Part shown: positions 34,172 to 42,806 of the stretch, in pieces
How the letters are laid out: every line of letters begins with the position of its first letter
How positions within the stretch are numbered: position 1 is the first letter of the stretch
From: Lachnospiraceae bacterium
GTDB lineage: Bacteria > Bacillota > Clostridia > Lachnospirales > Lachnospiraceae
NCBI GenBank assembly: GCA_021770345.1
Contig: JAETRD010000012.1
Span: forward strand, 117,102 to 181,101
Direction: 5' to 3'
DNA length: 64,000 nucleotides
Translations under genes and position numbers: made by a program
Notes under the pieces: generated by a model
Database searches by the model: none
The model's input: only the letters and a program-made list of their open reading frames with translations
Told to the model about the DNA's origin: nothing

Positions 34172-34945
34172 CTACTTTATTTCTTCTGTTTTTGCAATAC
34201 CGTACATGTCAATATATGCCAGCAGATCTTCCTTGAAACGCGTCCATTCCCCCTCGTTTTCCACATAGTATTTCGGACAGTTTTTCCCCGTCACGTCGTA
34301 ATGCCGGATAATATCGTCCACGGCAAGATCATAGCGCCCCATCAGCCATGTCACGAGTTTGATCAGCGACTCGCGGGTCTCGTCCGTGAACTTTCCGGTC
34401 TCATCGGGAATACAGCACTCCACCGAAATCGTATCCGCGTTGCGCTCGTTGGACGCATACGCGATCTCGTTGCACGGAATGCACTGCACGATCTCCCCCG
34501 CAACACCGACGACAAAATGACTGCTCGCGTGTGTTTCCTTTGAGTCTTTCAATCCCTCAAAATAATTGCGGTTCTGCTCCGCCGTCGTCCCGGGGTTTGC
34601 CGTGTAGTGAATCACGATGCCGTTCACCTCGGACAACTCGGTTCCCGGTCTTGAGTATTCATTGACCGTCAGAAGTTCCACCCGGTAATCCGGTGCATCC
34701 GCGATATATTTTATCTCATACGGCTGCACAACCTCCTCCGTCTTCATCTGCTGGCGGTACAGATACACGCCGAACGCCGCCGCACCAAGAAGCGCCGCGG
34801 GCACAACAATGAGGAGCGCGATATGTATCAGGCGCTGCCGGCGTCTGCGCCGTCTGCGCAGCTCCCTGCGTCGTTCGCAGCGTCTTCTGTTCTCTTCTTC
34901 AATTCGGATTTCTTCTTTATATTTCACATTTTGCACAATTTTCAT
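34172..34945 (-). CDS. Membrane-anchored N-acetylmuramoyl-L-alanine amidase (Amidase_2/PGRP type)
   Basis: The 257-residue protein has a highly basic cytoplasmic tail (Arg-rich, about 15-40), one membrane helix (about 41-62) and an extracellular zinc amidase domain. Zinc ligands are the His in IVIHYTANPG, the His in IIRHYDVTGK and the Cys in NCPKYY. The enzyme would cut the bond between muramic acid and the stem peptide, for peptidoglycan turnover. The tail has seven consecutive Arg residues, more than needed for topology. The ribosome binding site (GAGAG close to the ATG) is weak. Confidence 0.87.
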   Translation of the reverse strand: MKIVQNVKYKEEIRIEEENRRRCERRRELRRRRRRRQRLIHIALLIVVPAALLGAAAFGVYLYRQQMKTEEVVQPYEIKYIADAPDYRVELLTVNEYSRPGTELSEVNGIVIHYTANPGTTAEQNRNYFEGLKDSKETHASSHFVVGVAGEIVQCIPCNEIAYASNERNADTISVECCIPDETGKFTDETRESLIKLVTWLMGRYDLAVDDIIRHYDVTGKNCPKYYVENEGEWTRFKEDLLAYIDMYGIAKTEEIK

Positions 34946-34979
34946 CTCTCAACTTTGGTGTATTTTTACATATTTCTTC

Positions 34980-35008
34980 TTGTTTTTGGACATCACGAGT
35001 GATATACT
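34980..35008 (+). promoter_or_regulatory. Promoter of the 45-aa gene
   Basis: TTGTTT (34980-34985), 17-base spacer, extended -10 TGA-TATACT (35003-35008). The -35 is imperfect and the extended -10 is strong. Confidence 0.65.
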
Positions 35009-35044
35009 CAGCATTACAAAACAGAAAAGAAAGGAGGACTCCAT

Positions 35045-35182
35045 ATGCGTTATACGATTGACCCTTCCATGAGCTTTGCCGAGGCAGTTCTCTTCTATGA
35101 CAAATACATCAGAGAAACCAAAGCTCAGGGAAAGACTCCGGTCACTTTCCTGCGTTTCATCACCGGGAGATACGCTCAATGA
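35045..35182 (+). CDS. Small 45-residue protein of unknown function
   Basis: A short frame beginning MRYTIDPSMSFAEAVLFYDK and ending with ...ITGRYAQ. AAAGGAGG stands 7 bases before the ATG, a promoter lies 37 bases further up, and a strong terminator follows the stop by about a dozen bases, so it is a complete single-gene unit. The protein is soluble, mixed in charge, with no cysteines or membrane segment. It is the only plus-strand gene between 1 and 39000. No family was recognised. The signals are stronger than one would expect for a chance frame. Confidence 0.72.
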   Translation: MRYTIDPSMSFAEAVLFYDKYIRETKAQGKTPVTFLRFITGRYAQ

Positions 35183-35194
35183 GCAGGGAATACG

Positions 35195-35225
35195 AAAAAG
35201 GCTGTCAGTTGACAGCCTTTAATTT
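35195..35225 (+). terminator. Bidirectional terminator after the 45-aa gene
   Basis: AAAGGCTGTCA (35197-35207) pairs perfectly with 35210-35220 and is followed by TTTAATTTTT on the plus strand and TTTTTCGTA on the minus strand. It also ends the converging membrane-protein gene, whose stop codon lies within it. Confidence 0.9.
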
Positions 35226-35470
35226 TTATCGTGAAAATAATTGCTGAGCATATAGCCGATACACCAGACACCTCCGGCCAGGGACAGATACCAGAATCCC
35301 TGCACGAACGCCACAACCAGCTTTCCGACAGAAAGCGTGCCCGCCATATGTGCAACAATCAGCCCTTTTACCGGCTTTGTCAGAATCATCCAGCCGCCCA
35401 CATAGCACCAGCCTGCGATTCCAAGCCCGTAGCAGATCAAAGCCGCCAGCGTTTTCCATGTAATTTTCAT
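35219..35470 (-). CDS. Small membrane protein of unknown function
   Basis: An 83-residue protein with two or three hydrophobic helices (about 8-34 and 51-75), ending in a charged NYFHDKN tail. I chose the ATG at 35470 (MKITWKTLAAL) because GGGGAG stands 8 bases upstream; the frame extends to 35494. A promoter with TTGCAT and an extended TATACT lies just before it. No family was recognised and the neighbours (nrdG upstream, the 45-aa gene converging) give no hint. Confidence 0.7.
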   Translation of the reverse strand: MKITWKTLAALICYGLGIAGWCYVGGWMILTKPVKGLIVAHMAGTLSVGKLVVAFVQGFWYLSLAGGVWCIGYMLSNYFHDKN

Positions 35471-35508
35471 TTCAGATTCTCCCCGACACAACATTAAGCT
35501 TCGATATC

Positions 35509-35537
35509 AGTATAGCACAATTGAAAGGCAGATGCAA
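35509..35537 (-). promoter_or_regulatory. Promoter of the small membrane-protein gene
   Basis: Minus-strand TTGCAT (35537-35532), 17-base spacer, TGC-TATACT (-10 at 35514-35509). Located between nrdG and this gene. Confidence 0.65.
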
Positions 35538-35569
35538 AGCCTGTCGTTTTTTTCCTGATCGCCGCCGGG

Positions 35570-36088
35570 TCACATGAGCTCCGCTATTTCCCCCGTCTGT
35601 CTGTAGTGTGCCATATCGATAATCCGCTGATTTGCGGAACCCTTAAACGCCAGACTGATATCCTTTTCGGCCAGCACAAAGGGGCCGTCCACGAGCACGT
35701 CGATCAGCGCGAGCATCCCGTCCGTGTCCTGTGTATGGCATTTTCCGCCTTCCGCGAGGTCCCGCTCCAGCAGGTACCCCGTATACGCCCAGATATCCTT
35801 TCCGGGGCGCGCCTCCCGCACTCTGCGCAAAAAGGGATACAGTGCCTGCTGGTTTTCCGGCTCAAACGGATCTCCTCCGAGCAGCGTCAACCCTCTGATA
35901 TAGTCCGGCTGCAGCGACGCGATGATCGCCTCCTCCGTCTCCCCGGTAAACGGTTTTCCGTGCGCAAACGACCAGGTTTCCGGCTGAAAACATCCCTCGC
36001 AGTGATTTCTGCATCCCGACACAAACAGCACCGTGCGTACCCCGGTGCCGTTTGCGATATCGCAATACTTGATTGCCGAATAATTCAT
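35570..36088 (-). CDS. nrdG: Anaerobic ribonucleotide reductase activating protein NrdG
   Basis: Radical SAM enzyme that installs the glycyl radical on NrdD. The 172 residues contain the [4Fe-4S] motif CRNHCEGC (C30, C34, C37) and the GGDPFEPEN block of activases. It follows nrdD by 17 bases and is presumably transcribed from the NrdR-controlled promoter upstream of nrdD. Confidence 0.95.
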   Translation of the reverse strand: MNYSAIKYCDIANGTGVRTVLFVSGCRNHCEGCFQPETWSFAHGKPFTGETEEAIIASLQPDYIRGLTLLGGDPFEPENQQALYPFLRRVREARPGKDIWAYTGYLLERDLAEGGKCHTQDTDGMLALIDVLVDGPFVLAEKDISLAFKGSANQRIIDMAHYRQTGEIAELM

Positions 36089-36105
36089 AAATAACTTCCT
36101 TTACT

Positions 36106-38268
36106 TTACAGGTGCAGCACCCGCTCTTTGATCTCCTGCGTTCTGCCCTGATTCCAGAACTGTGTGCCGATGTAACCGCAGGTGCGCCTCGCAACGCTCA
36201 TCTTATTCTGGTCCCTGTTTCCGCAGTTCGGGCACTCCCACACCAGCTTGCCGTCCCTGTCGTTGACAATCGCGATCTCTCCCGAATAGCCGCAGTCCAT
36301 ACAGTAATCGCTCTTGGTATTCAGCTCCGCATACATGATATTATCGTAGATATACTGCATCACGGAAATCACCGCCTCGAGGTTGTTCTGCATGTTCGGA
36401 ACCTCCACATAGCTGATGGCTCCGCCCGGCGACAGCTCCTGGAACTGCGCCTCGAATTTCAGCTTGTCAAACGCGTTCATTTCCTCGGTCACATGTACAT
36501 GGTAGCTGTTCGTGATATAATTCTTGTCCGTCACGCCCGGGATTACCCCGAAACGCTTCTGAAGGCATTTTGCAAATTTGTAGGTCGTGGACTCGAGCGG
36601 AGTGCCGTACAGGCTGAAATCAATGTTGTGCCTGCGCTTCCATTCCGCGCATGCATCGTTCAGATAATGCATCACCTTAAGGGCAAACTCGGTCCCCTCC
36701 GGGTCCGTGTGGGATACCCCCTTCATATATCTGGTACACTCACAGAGTCCCGCGTAGCCGAGGGATATCGTCGAATAACCGTTGTACAGCAGCTTATCGA
36801 TCGTCTCCCCCTTCTTCAAGCGCGCCAGCGCGCCGTTCTGCCACAGAATCGGAGCCACATCCGACGGCGTACCCTTAAGCCTGTCATGCCTTGCCAGCAG
36901 GGCCCGGTAACACAGTTCAAGCCGTTCGTCCATCAGCTCCCAGAACTTTTTCTCGTCGCCGTCGGACGAGCATGCCACATCCACCAGATTTATCGTCACA
37001 ACCCCCTGGTTAAACCGTCCGTAGAATTTGAATTTGTCATTCTCGTCCTTATATACGGTCAAAAACGAGCGGCAGCCCATGCAGGTATAACAGTTGCCCT
37101 GCTTTAATTTCTTCATCATCTTCTCGGAAATATAGTCCGGCACCATCCGTTTCGCGGTGCACTCCGCCGCAAGCTTTGTCAGATACCAGTACTTGGAGTC
37201 CTCATGGATATTGTCCTCCTCAAGCACATAAATCAACTTCGGGAAAGCCGGGGTAATATAGACCCCCTGCTCGTTTTTCACGCCCAGAATCCGCTGGTGC
37301 AGCATCTCCTCAATCACCGACGCCAGATCCTCGCGGAGCTGTCCCTCGGGCACCTCGTTCAGGTACATAAACACCGTGATAAACGGCGCCTGTCCGTTTG
37401 TCGTCATCAGCGTGATGACCTGGTACTGAATCATCTGCACGCCGCGGTTGATCTCCTCTTTGACCCGGAGTTCGGCGATTTTATTTACCGTCTCCTCCGT
37501 GTAGTCAACCCCTGTCTCCTCAAGTTCAATGCGCACCTGCCTGCGGAATTTCTCGCGGCTCACCTGCACAAACGGAGCCAGATGAGAGAGCGAAATGCTC
37601 TGTCCGCCGTACTGGGAACTCGCAATTTGCGCAATCGCCTGCGTCGCGATATTGCAGGCGGTGGAAAAGCTCTTCGGCCGGTCGATCATCGTCTCGCTGA
37701 TGACCGTGCCGTTCTGAAGCATATCCTCCAAATTGACGAGACAGCAGTTGTGCATATGCTGCGCAAAATAGTCCGCATCGTGAAAATGAATCAGTCCCTT
37801 CTCATGCGCCTCCACGATATCCGGCGGAAGCAGGAAACGTCTTGTGATGTCCTTGCTGACCTCCCCCGCCATATAGTCCCGCTGCACGCTGTTGACGGTC
37901 GGATTTTTATTGGAATTCTCCTGCTTGACCTCCTCGTTATTGCACTCCAGCAGACTTAAGATCTGCTCGTCCGTGGAATTGGACTTGCGCACAAGCTCCC
38001 TCTTATAACGATAGGTGATATAATTGCGGGCCACGTTGAACGCCTTCTGACTCATGATCTGGTTCTCCACCATATCCTGAATCTCCTCCACCCCCGGCGA
38101 ATGCTTCATATTTTCGCAGGCCTTCTCCACATTTGTGATAATCAGCTGAATCCGTTCGTCGCTGAGCTTTTCGTAATCAATCACGCTGTCGTTTGCCTTT
38201 CGTATCGCAGCTTCAATCTTATCGATGTCAAACACATCCTCGCTGCCGCTTCGTTTAATAATCTTCAT
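36106..38268 (-). CDS. nrdD: Anaerobic ribonucleoside-triphosphate reductase NrdD (class III)
   Basis: Oxygen-sensitive enzyme that makes dNTPs without oxygen. The 720-residue protein has an N-terminal ATP-cone (MKIIKRSGSEDVFDIDKIE onward, about 1-90), the catalytic barrel, a C-terminal zinc site (CMDCGYSG and CPNCGN) and the glycyl-radical loop RRTCGYIG close to the C-terminus. The ATG at 38268 is preferred because AAAGGA lies 8 bases upstream; an earlier ATG at 38289 has none. Two NrdR-type boxes overlap the promoter. Confidence 0.96.
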   Translation of the reverse strand: MKIIKRSGSEDVFDIDKIEAAIRKANDSVIDYEKLSDERIQLIITNVEKACENMKHSPGVEEIQDMVENQIMSQKAFNVARNYITYRYKRELVRKSNSTDEQILSLLECNNEEVKQENSNKNPTVNSVQRDYMAGEVSKDITRRFLLPPDIVEAHEKGLIHFHDADYFAQHMHNCCLVNLEDMLQNGTVISETMIDRPKSFSTACNIATQAIAQIASSQYGGQSISLSHLAPFVQVSREKFRRQVRIELEETGVDYTEETVNKIAELRVKEEINRGVQMIQYQVITLMTTNGQAPFITVFMYLNEVPEGQLREDLASVIEEMLHQRILGVKNEQGVYITPAFPKLIYVLEEDNIHEDSKYWYLTKLAAECTAKRMVPDYISEKMMKKLKQGNCYTCMGCRSFLTVYKDENDKFKFYGRFNQGVVTINLVDVACSSDGDEKKFWELMDERLELCYRALLARHDRLKGTPSDVAPILWQNGALARLKKGETIDKLLYNGYSTISLGYAGLCECTRYMKGVSHTDPEGTEFALKVMHYLNDACAEWKRRHNIDFSLYGTPLESTTYKFAKCLQKRFGVIPGVTDKNYITNSYHVHVTEEMNAFDKLKFEAQFQELSPGGAISYVEVPNMQNNLEAVISVMQYIYDNIMYAELNTKSDYCMDCGYSGEIAIVNDRDGKLVWECPNCGNRDQNKMSVARRTCGYIGTQFWNQGRTQEIKERVLHL

Positions 38269-38330
38269 ACCAAAAATCCTTTCTGACATTGTAAAAGCCG
38301 CACCAGGGTGCGTCTCATTTACTAGTCAGT

Positions 38331-38383
38331 AGTATACACAACATATTGTGTTATTGTCAATACTGTCAAACTAGATTTTGTGT
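38331..38383 (-). promoter_or_regulatory. nrdDG promoter with tandem NrdR boxes
   Basis: Minus-strand TTGACA (38360-38355), 18-base spacer, TATACT (38336-38331). Box 1 ACACAACATATTGTGT (38336-38351) is a near-palindrome that fits the NrdR consensus ACACWATATATWGTGT. Box 2 (38368-38383) matches at 13 of 16. The boxes start 32 bases apart, three helical turns, the usual geometry for cooperative NrdR repression. The repressor gene itself is not in the window. Confidence 0.8.
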
Positions 38384-38402
38384 CCCTTTTGCGACACCTC
38401 CG

Positions 38403-38445
38403 AAAAAAAAGAGGCGTCGAAAGCCTGTAGCCATGCGCCTCTTAT
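38403..38445 (-). terminator. Terminator after the MarR-family gene
   Basis: AAGAGGCG (38436-38443 complement) and CGCCTCTT (38409-38416 complement) form a stem on the minus strand followed by eight T residues. It separates the marR-type gene from the nrdD promoter. Confidence 0.8.
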
Positions 38446-38454
38446 TCAATATGC

Positions 38455-38973
38455 CTAAATTTTTTCCGTTTTCTTTGTGTTTTTTTTCTGTTTGTGTCCG
38501 ACGCATCCCGGACCACAACATCTGGTGTTCCCGCCCTGTTCCACCCCAAGGTTTATCAGCATACGATCAAGACATCGGTGAAACACCACAAGCTCCTCCT
38601 CAGAAATCCCCCGCATCAGCTGTTCTTCCATCTCCCGCACATCCTGTCTCGTCTGCAGCTTTATCTTGCATGCCTTTTCCGTCAGAACCACCCGTTTGAG
38701 CCGGGCGTCATGCGCCACCGGAACACGCGCAATGAGCCCCCGGCCCTCCATCGTCTTTAACATATTCGATGCGGTAGCCCTCGATATCGAAAAAGCCGCC
38801 TCGATATCCCGCTGATAGATTTCCTCATCCGCATGCGCCTCGAGAAATCCGAGCATCCACCGCTGCATCGCCGTCAGATTTCCCTCGTTGGCCTCACGCT
38901 TCGGCTCCATGACCTTCTTTATCTGATTGTGAATCAGGCGTATCTTTCCGCCCACCGCATTCTGTAATTCCAT
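38455..38973 (-). CDS. MarR-family transcriptional regulator
   Basis: Winged-helix regulator of 172 residues. The helix-turn-helix is visible as IYQRDIEAAFSISRATASNML, followed by the wing (ARVPVAHDARLKRVVLT). The C-terminal tail has three Cys (TRCCGPGC) and is Lys-rich, unusual for MarR and perhaps redox or metal sensitive. I chose the ATG at 38973 because GGAG stands 6 bases upstream; the frame extends to 39015. It is divergent from an ABC exporter with a palindromic operator in between, so it probably represses both. Confidence 0.88.
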   Translation of the reverse strand: MELQNAVGGKIRLIHNQIKKVMEPKREANEGNLTAMQRWMLGFLEAHADEEIYQRDIEAAFSISRATASNMLKTMEGRGLIARVPVAHDARLKRVVLTEKACKIKLQTRQDVREMEEQLMRGISEEELVVFHRCLDRMLINLGVEQGGNTRCCGPGCVGHKQKKNTKKTEKI

Positions 38974-39019
38974 AGACCGCTCCGTTCCGGCAGTAACACC
39001 GATTTTTGAAATCAATGTC

Positions 39020-39071
39020 TTGACATTATTTTTTTCTGTCCGTATACTTATATTGTTAGCACACTAACAAT
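39020..39071 (+). promoter_or_regulatory. Promoter and MarR-type operator of the ABC exporter genes
   Basis: TTGACA (39020-39025), 17-base spacer, TATACT (39043-39048) match the consensus closely. Immediately downstream, ATTGTTAG-CACA-CTAACAAT (39052-39071) is a perfect 8-bp inverted repeat around the expected start site. A regulator bound there would block transcription. The divergent MarR product is the likely ligand-responsive repressor. Confidence 0.82.
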
Positions 39072-39119
39072 TAAATTGCAAATGATTTTTGCAAAATAAA
39101 TGAAAAAGGAAGTGACTTG

Positions 39120-40868
39120 ATGCTAAAAACTTTAGGTGCTCAAATCAAAGAATTCAAAAGAGATTCCTTTCTCACACCGGTCTTTATGATTCTCGAGGTT
39201 CTCATGGAAACGATTATTCCGCTGCTGATGGCCTCCATTATCGACGACGGTGTGGAAGCCGGGGATCTCGGCCACATTTATTTTATCGGCGTTCTGATGG
39301 TGCTCGCGGCCTGCGTCTCCCTGTTCGCGGGGATGATGGGAGGAAAGTACGGGGCGAGGGCGTCGACCGGCTTTGCAAGAAATCTGCGGAAAGCCATGTA
39401 CGAAAATATCCAGACCTTTTCTTTCTCGAACATCGACAAGTTCAGTACCGCAGGCCTTGTGACGCGTCTGACCACGGACGTCACGAATCTGCAGAACGCT
39501 TATCAGATGCTGCTGCGCATGTGCGTGCGCGCGCCGATCAGCATGGTCTGCGCAATGTTCATGGCGTTTTTTATCAGCCCGCGCCTCGCGAGCGTATACT
39601 TAATCGCCGTCATCATTCTGGGATTTTTTCTCGGAATCATTGTGCGCAGGGCACACGGCTACTTTCTTGCAGTCTTTCCGAAATATGACGACTTAAACGC
39701 TTCCGTGCAGGAAAACGTCTCGGCGATCCGCGTCGTAAAAGCCTGCGTGCGCGAAGACCATGAAAAGGAAAAATTTAAGACTGCCAGCCAGAATATTTAC
39801 AATATGTTTGTAAAGGCCGAGAGCATTATCAGCTTAAACAACCCGCTTCTGATGTTCACGGTCTACGCATGTATCATCGTCATCAGCTGGCTCGGCGCGC
39901 AGATGATCGTCAGCGACACCCTGACGACCGGAAATCTCATGAGCCTTCTGACCTACTGTATGAATATCATGATGAGCCTGATGATGCTCTCGATGATCTT
40001 TGTGATGATGACGATGAGTATCGCAAGCGCCGAGCGTATCTGCGAAGTATTAAACGAGACCAGCGACATCAAAAATCCCGAACAGCCGGACACCTGTGTC
40101 ACAGACGGCGGCATCGAATTTCGCCATGTGACCTTCCGCTACAACGCCACCTCGGCCAAACCGGTACTCGACGACATCAGTCTGTCCATCCGCTCCGGCG
40201 AGACCATCGGCATCATCGGCGGGACCGGAAGCTCCAAATCCTCACTGGTCAACCTGATCAGCCGTCTCTACGACGTCTCCGACGGGGCCATTCTCGTGGG
40301 CGGCAAGGATGTGCGCTCCTATGACCTGGATACGCTGCGCAATGAGGTTGCCGTCGTGCTCCAGAATAACGTGCTGTTTTCCGGCACCATCTACGAAAAT
40401 CTGCGCTGGGGCAATAAGGACGCCTCCGACGAGGAGTGCAGGCGCGCCTGTAAGCTGGCCTGCGCTGACGAATTTATCGAGCGCTTCCCGGACGGTTACA
40501 ACACCTATATCGAGCAGGGAGGCGCCAATGTCTCCGGCGGGCAGAAGCAGCGTCTGTGCATTGCCCGCGCGCTCTTAAAGAAACCGAAAATACTGATTTT
40601 AGACGACAGCACCAGCGCCGTGGACACCGCTACCGACGCAAAAATCCGCAGGGCCTTTTTAGAGGAAATTCCGGACACCACCAAGCTTATCATCGCCCAG
40701 AGGATTTCTTCGGTGCAGGATGCGGACCGCATTATCGTCTTAAACAACGGCGTGGTGGACGGTTTTGACACACACGCCGCATTATTGGAGACAAATGAGA
40801 TTTACCGCGACGTCTACCAGTCACAGACCGGCGGCAGCGGAGATTTCGATGAAGGAGGTGCCGCATAA
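39120..40868 (+). CDS. ABC exporter half-transporter, degenerate-site subunit
   Basis: Fused membrane domain (six helices, about 1-320) and ATPase domain (about 335-582) of the multidrug/lipid exporter class. Walker A reads GGTGSSKS (Ser for the third Gly), the signature SGGQKQR is intact, and Walker B ends ILDDS, with Asp in place of the catalytic Glu. In heterodimeric exporters such as TM287/288 one subunit has such a degenerate site. It begins at the ATG 39120, after a TTG that could also be read; AAGGAAG precedes both. Stop and next start overlap as TAATG. Confidence 0.92.
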   Translation: MLKTLGAQIKEFKRDSFLTPVFMILEVLMETIIPLLMASIIDDGVEAGDLGHIYFIGVLMVLAACVSLFAGMMGGKYGARASTGFARNLRKAMYENIQTFSFSNIDKFSTAGLVTRLTTDVTNLQNAYQMLLRMCVRAPISMVCAMFMAFFISPRLASVYLIAVIILGFFLGIIVRRAHGYFLAVFPKYDDLNASVQENVSAIRVVKACVREDHEKEKFKTASQNIYNMFVKAESIISLNNPLLMFTVYACIIVISWLGAQMIVSDTLTTGNLMSLLTYCMNIMMSLMMLSMIFVMMTMSIASAERICEVLNETSDIKNPEQPDTCVTDGGIEFRHVTFRYNATSAKPVLDDISLSIRSGETIGIIGGTGSSKSSLVNLISRLYDVSDGAILVGGKDVRSYDLDTLRNEVAVVLQNNVLFSGTIYENLRWGNKDASDEECRRACKLACADEFIERFPDGYNTYIEQGGANVSGGQKQRLCIARALLKKPKILILDDSTSAVDTATDAKIRRAFLEEIPDTTKLIIAQRISSVQDADRIIVLNNGVVDGFDTHAALLETNEIYRDVYQSQTGGSGDFDEGGAA

Positions 40869-42760
40869 TGCCGAGAATGATGCAGGGTCCAAGACCGAAA
40901 GTAAAAAATCCGGGCAGACTGTTTGCGCGTCTCGCCCGCTATGTACTGAAAAACTATGCCGTACACTGCGCCGTCGTAGTCGCATGTATTCTGATCGCCG
41001 TCTTTGCAAACGTACAGGGAACACTGTTTATGCAGACGCTGATCGACGATTACATCCTACCGCTGACAAAGCAGGCCTCCCCAGACTTTTCCGGGCTCGC
41101 GCATGCCATCCTGCGGGTTTCCTGTTTCTATCTGTGCGGGATCATCGCTTCCTACGCCAACACGCGGCTGATGGTAAACGTCTCGCAGGGTACGATGCGG
41201 AATCTGCGCAACGACATGTTCACACATATGGAAGAACTCCCGATCAAATACTTTGACACACACGCCCACGGGGATATCATGTCCTGCTACACCAACGACA
41301 TCGACACGCTGCGCATGTTAATCAGCCAGAGTATCCCGCAGTTTTTAAACAGCGCGATCACGATTGTCAGCGTCTTTGCAAGCATGCTGATGCTGAGTGT
41401 TCCGCTGACCGCCCTAACGCTTGTGATGGTCGGCCTGACACTTGTCTCCACCAAAAAAATCGGCGGACAGAGCGCGAAATACTTTACCGCACAGCAGAAA
41501 GACCTCGGTGTCGTCAACGGTTATATAGAGGAGATGATGAACGGGCAGAAAGTGGTAAAAGTCTTTACCCACGAGGAGGAGAGCATAAAGAAATTCAACG
41601 AATTAAACGACCGGCTTTTTGAGAGCGCCAACAATGCCAACAAATTCGGCAATATCCTGATGCCGATCAACGCACAGATCGGAAATATCAGCTATGTGCT
41701 CTGCGCGATTGTCGGCGGCGCGCTCGCGCTCTCCGGCTCCTTCGGTTTTACGCTCGGAGGGCTTGCAAGCTTTCTTTCCTTTAATAAAAGTTTTAATCAG
41801 CCCATCAGCCAGCTGAGTATGCAGCTGAACAATATCGTCATGGCACTTGCCGGCATGGACCGTATCTTCCGGCTGTTAGACGAGACACCCGAGACCGATG
41901 AGGGTTATGTGACTTTAGTCCGCGCCAGAAAAGAAAACGGGCAGCTTGTGGAAACTCCTGAGCGCACCGGCACCTGGGCATGGAAGCATGTGCATCAGGC
42001 AGACGGCAGCGTGGACTACATCGAGCTGACCGGAGACGTCGTATTCGACCATGTGGATTTCGGCTATAATGAAGATAAGATGGTACTCCACGACGTCAAC
42101 CTTTTCGCCACCCCGGGGCAGAAAATCGCCTTTGTGGGAAGCACCGGTGCCGGAAAGACGACAATCACCAACCTGATCAACCGTTTCTATGACATTCAGG
42201 ACGGAAAAATCCGCTACGACGGCATCAATATCAACAAGATCAAAAAAGACGATCTGCGCCACTCCCTCGGAATCGTGCTCCAGGACACCCACCTGTTCAC
42301 AGCCACCGTGGCGGACAACATCCGCTACGGAAAGCTCGACGCGACCGACGAGGAGGTTATGGCCGCAGCAAAACTCGCCAATGCGGACACCTTTATCCAG
42401 CAGCTGCCGGACGGCTATCAGACGATGCTGACCGGGGACGGCGCCAATTTAAGTCAGGGCCAGCGCCAGCTTCTGGCCATCGCGAGAGCCGCGATCGCGG
42501 ACCCGCCGGTGCTGATTCTCGACGAGGCCACAAGCTCCATCGACACCCGCACCGAGAAAATCGTGCAGGACGGCATGGATAAGCTGATGGCGGGACGCAC
42601 CACTTTTGTCATTGCCCACCGCCTTTCCACCGTGCGCAACAGCGACTGTATCATGGTTCTCGAGCAAGGACATGTGATCGAGCGCGGAAACCACGACCAG
42701 CTGATCGCGGAGCGCGGGAAATACTATCAGCTCTACACCGGAAACCTCGCCGAAAGTTAA
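40868..42760 (+). CDS. ABC exporter half-transporter, catalytic subunit
   Basis: Partner of the preceding gene, 630 residues. Six membrane helices (within about 20-330) are followed by an ATPase domain with canonical Walker A GSTGAGKTT, signature LSQGQ, Walker B ILDEATSSID and switch His in FVIAHRLSTV. A short insertion (about 350-390, WAWKHVHQADG) precedes the ATPase core. With its partner it should form a heterodimer with one active ATP site; MarR control suggests export of a toxic compound. One-base overlap gives coupled translation. Confidence 0.93.
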   Translation: MPRMMQGPRPKVKNPGRLFARLARYVLKNYAVHCAVVVACILIAVFANVQGTLFMQTLIDDYILPLTKQASPDFSGLAHAILRVSCFYLCGIIASYANTRLMVNVSQGTMRNLRNDMFTHMEELPIKYFDTHAHGDIMSCYTNDIDTLRMLISQSIPQFLNSAITIVSVFASMLMLSVPLTALTLVMVGLTLVSTKKIGGQSAKYFTAQQKDLGVVNGYIEEMMNGQKVVKVFTHEEESIKKFNELNDRLFESANNANKFGNILMPINAQIGNISYVLCAIVGGALALSGSFGFTLGGLASFLSFNKSFNQPISQLSMQLNNIVMALAGMDRIFRLLDETPETDEGYVTLVRARKENGQLVETPERTGTWAWKHVHQADGSVDYIELTGDVVFDHVDFGYNEDKMVLHDVNLFATPGQKIAFVGSTGAGKTTITNLINRFYDIQDGKIRYDGININKIKKDDLRHSLGIVLQDTHLFTATVADNIRYGKLDATDEEVMAAAKLANADTFIQQLPDGYQTMLTGDGANLSQGQRQLLAIARAAIADPPVLILDEATSSIDTRTEKIVQDGMDKLMAGRTTFVIAHRLSTVRNSDCIMVLEQGHVIERGNHDQLIAERGKYYQLYTGNLAES

Positions 42761-42767
42761 TGTAACA

Positions 42768-42806
42768 GGGCCTGTCGCATTTATGAAAAATGCGGCAGGC
42801 CCTTTC
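42768..42806 (+). terminator. Terminator after the ABC exporter operon
   Basis: GGGCCTGTCGCATT (42768-42781) pairs with AATGCGGCAGGCCC (42789-42802), then TTTC. The stem is long and GC-rich, the T-run short. It lies between convergent genes and probably serves the guanine deaminase gene too. Confidence 0.8.

Noticed and set aside
34949-35179. 76-residue minus-strand frame opposite the 45-aa gene
   Set aside because: No ribosome binding site; the opposite strand has promoter, AAAGGAGG and terminator in correct order.
39117-39119. TTG as start of the first ABC exporter gene
   Set aside because: The ATG immediately after it at 39120 is better spaced from AAGGAAG.
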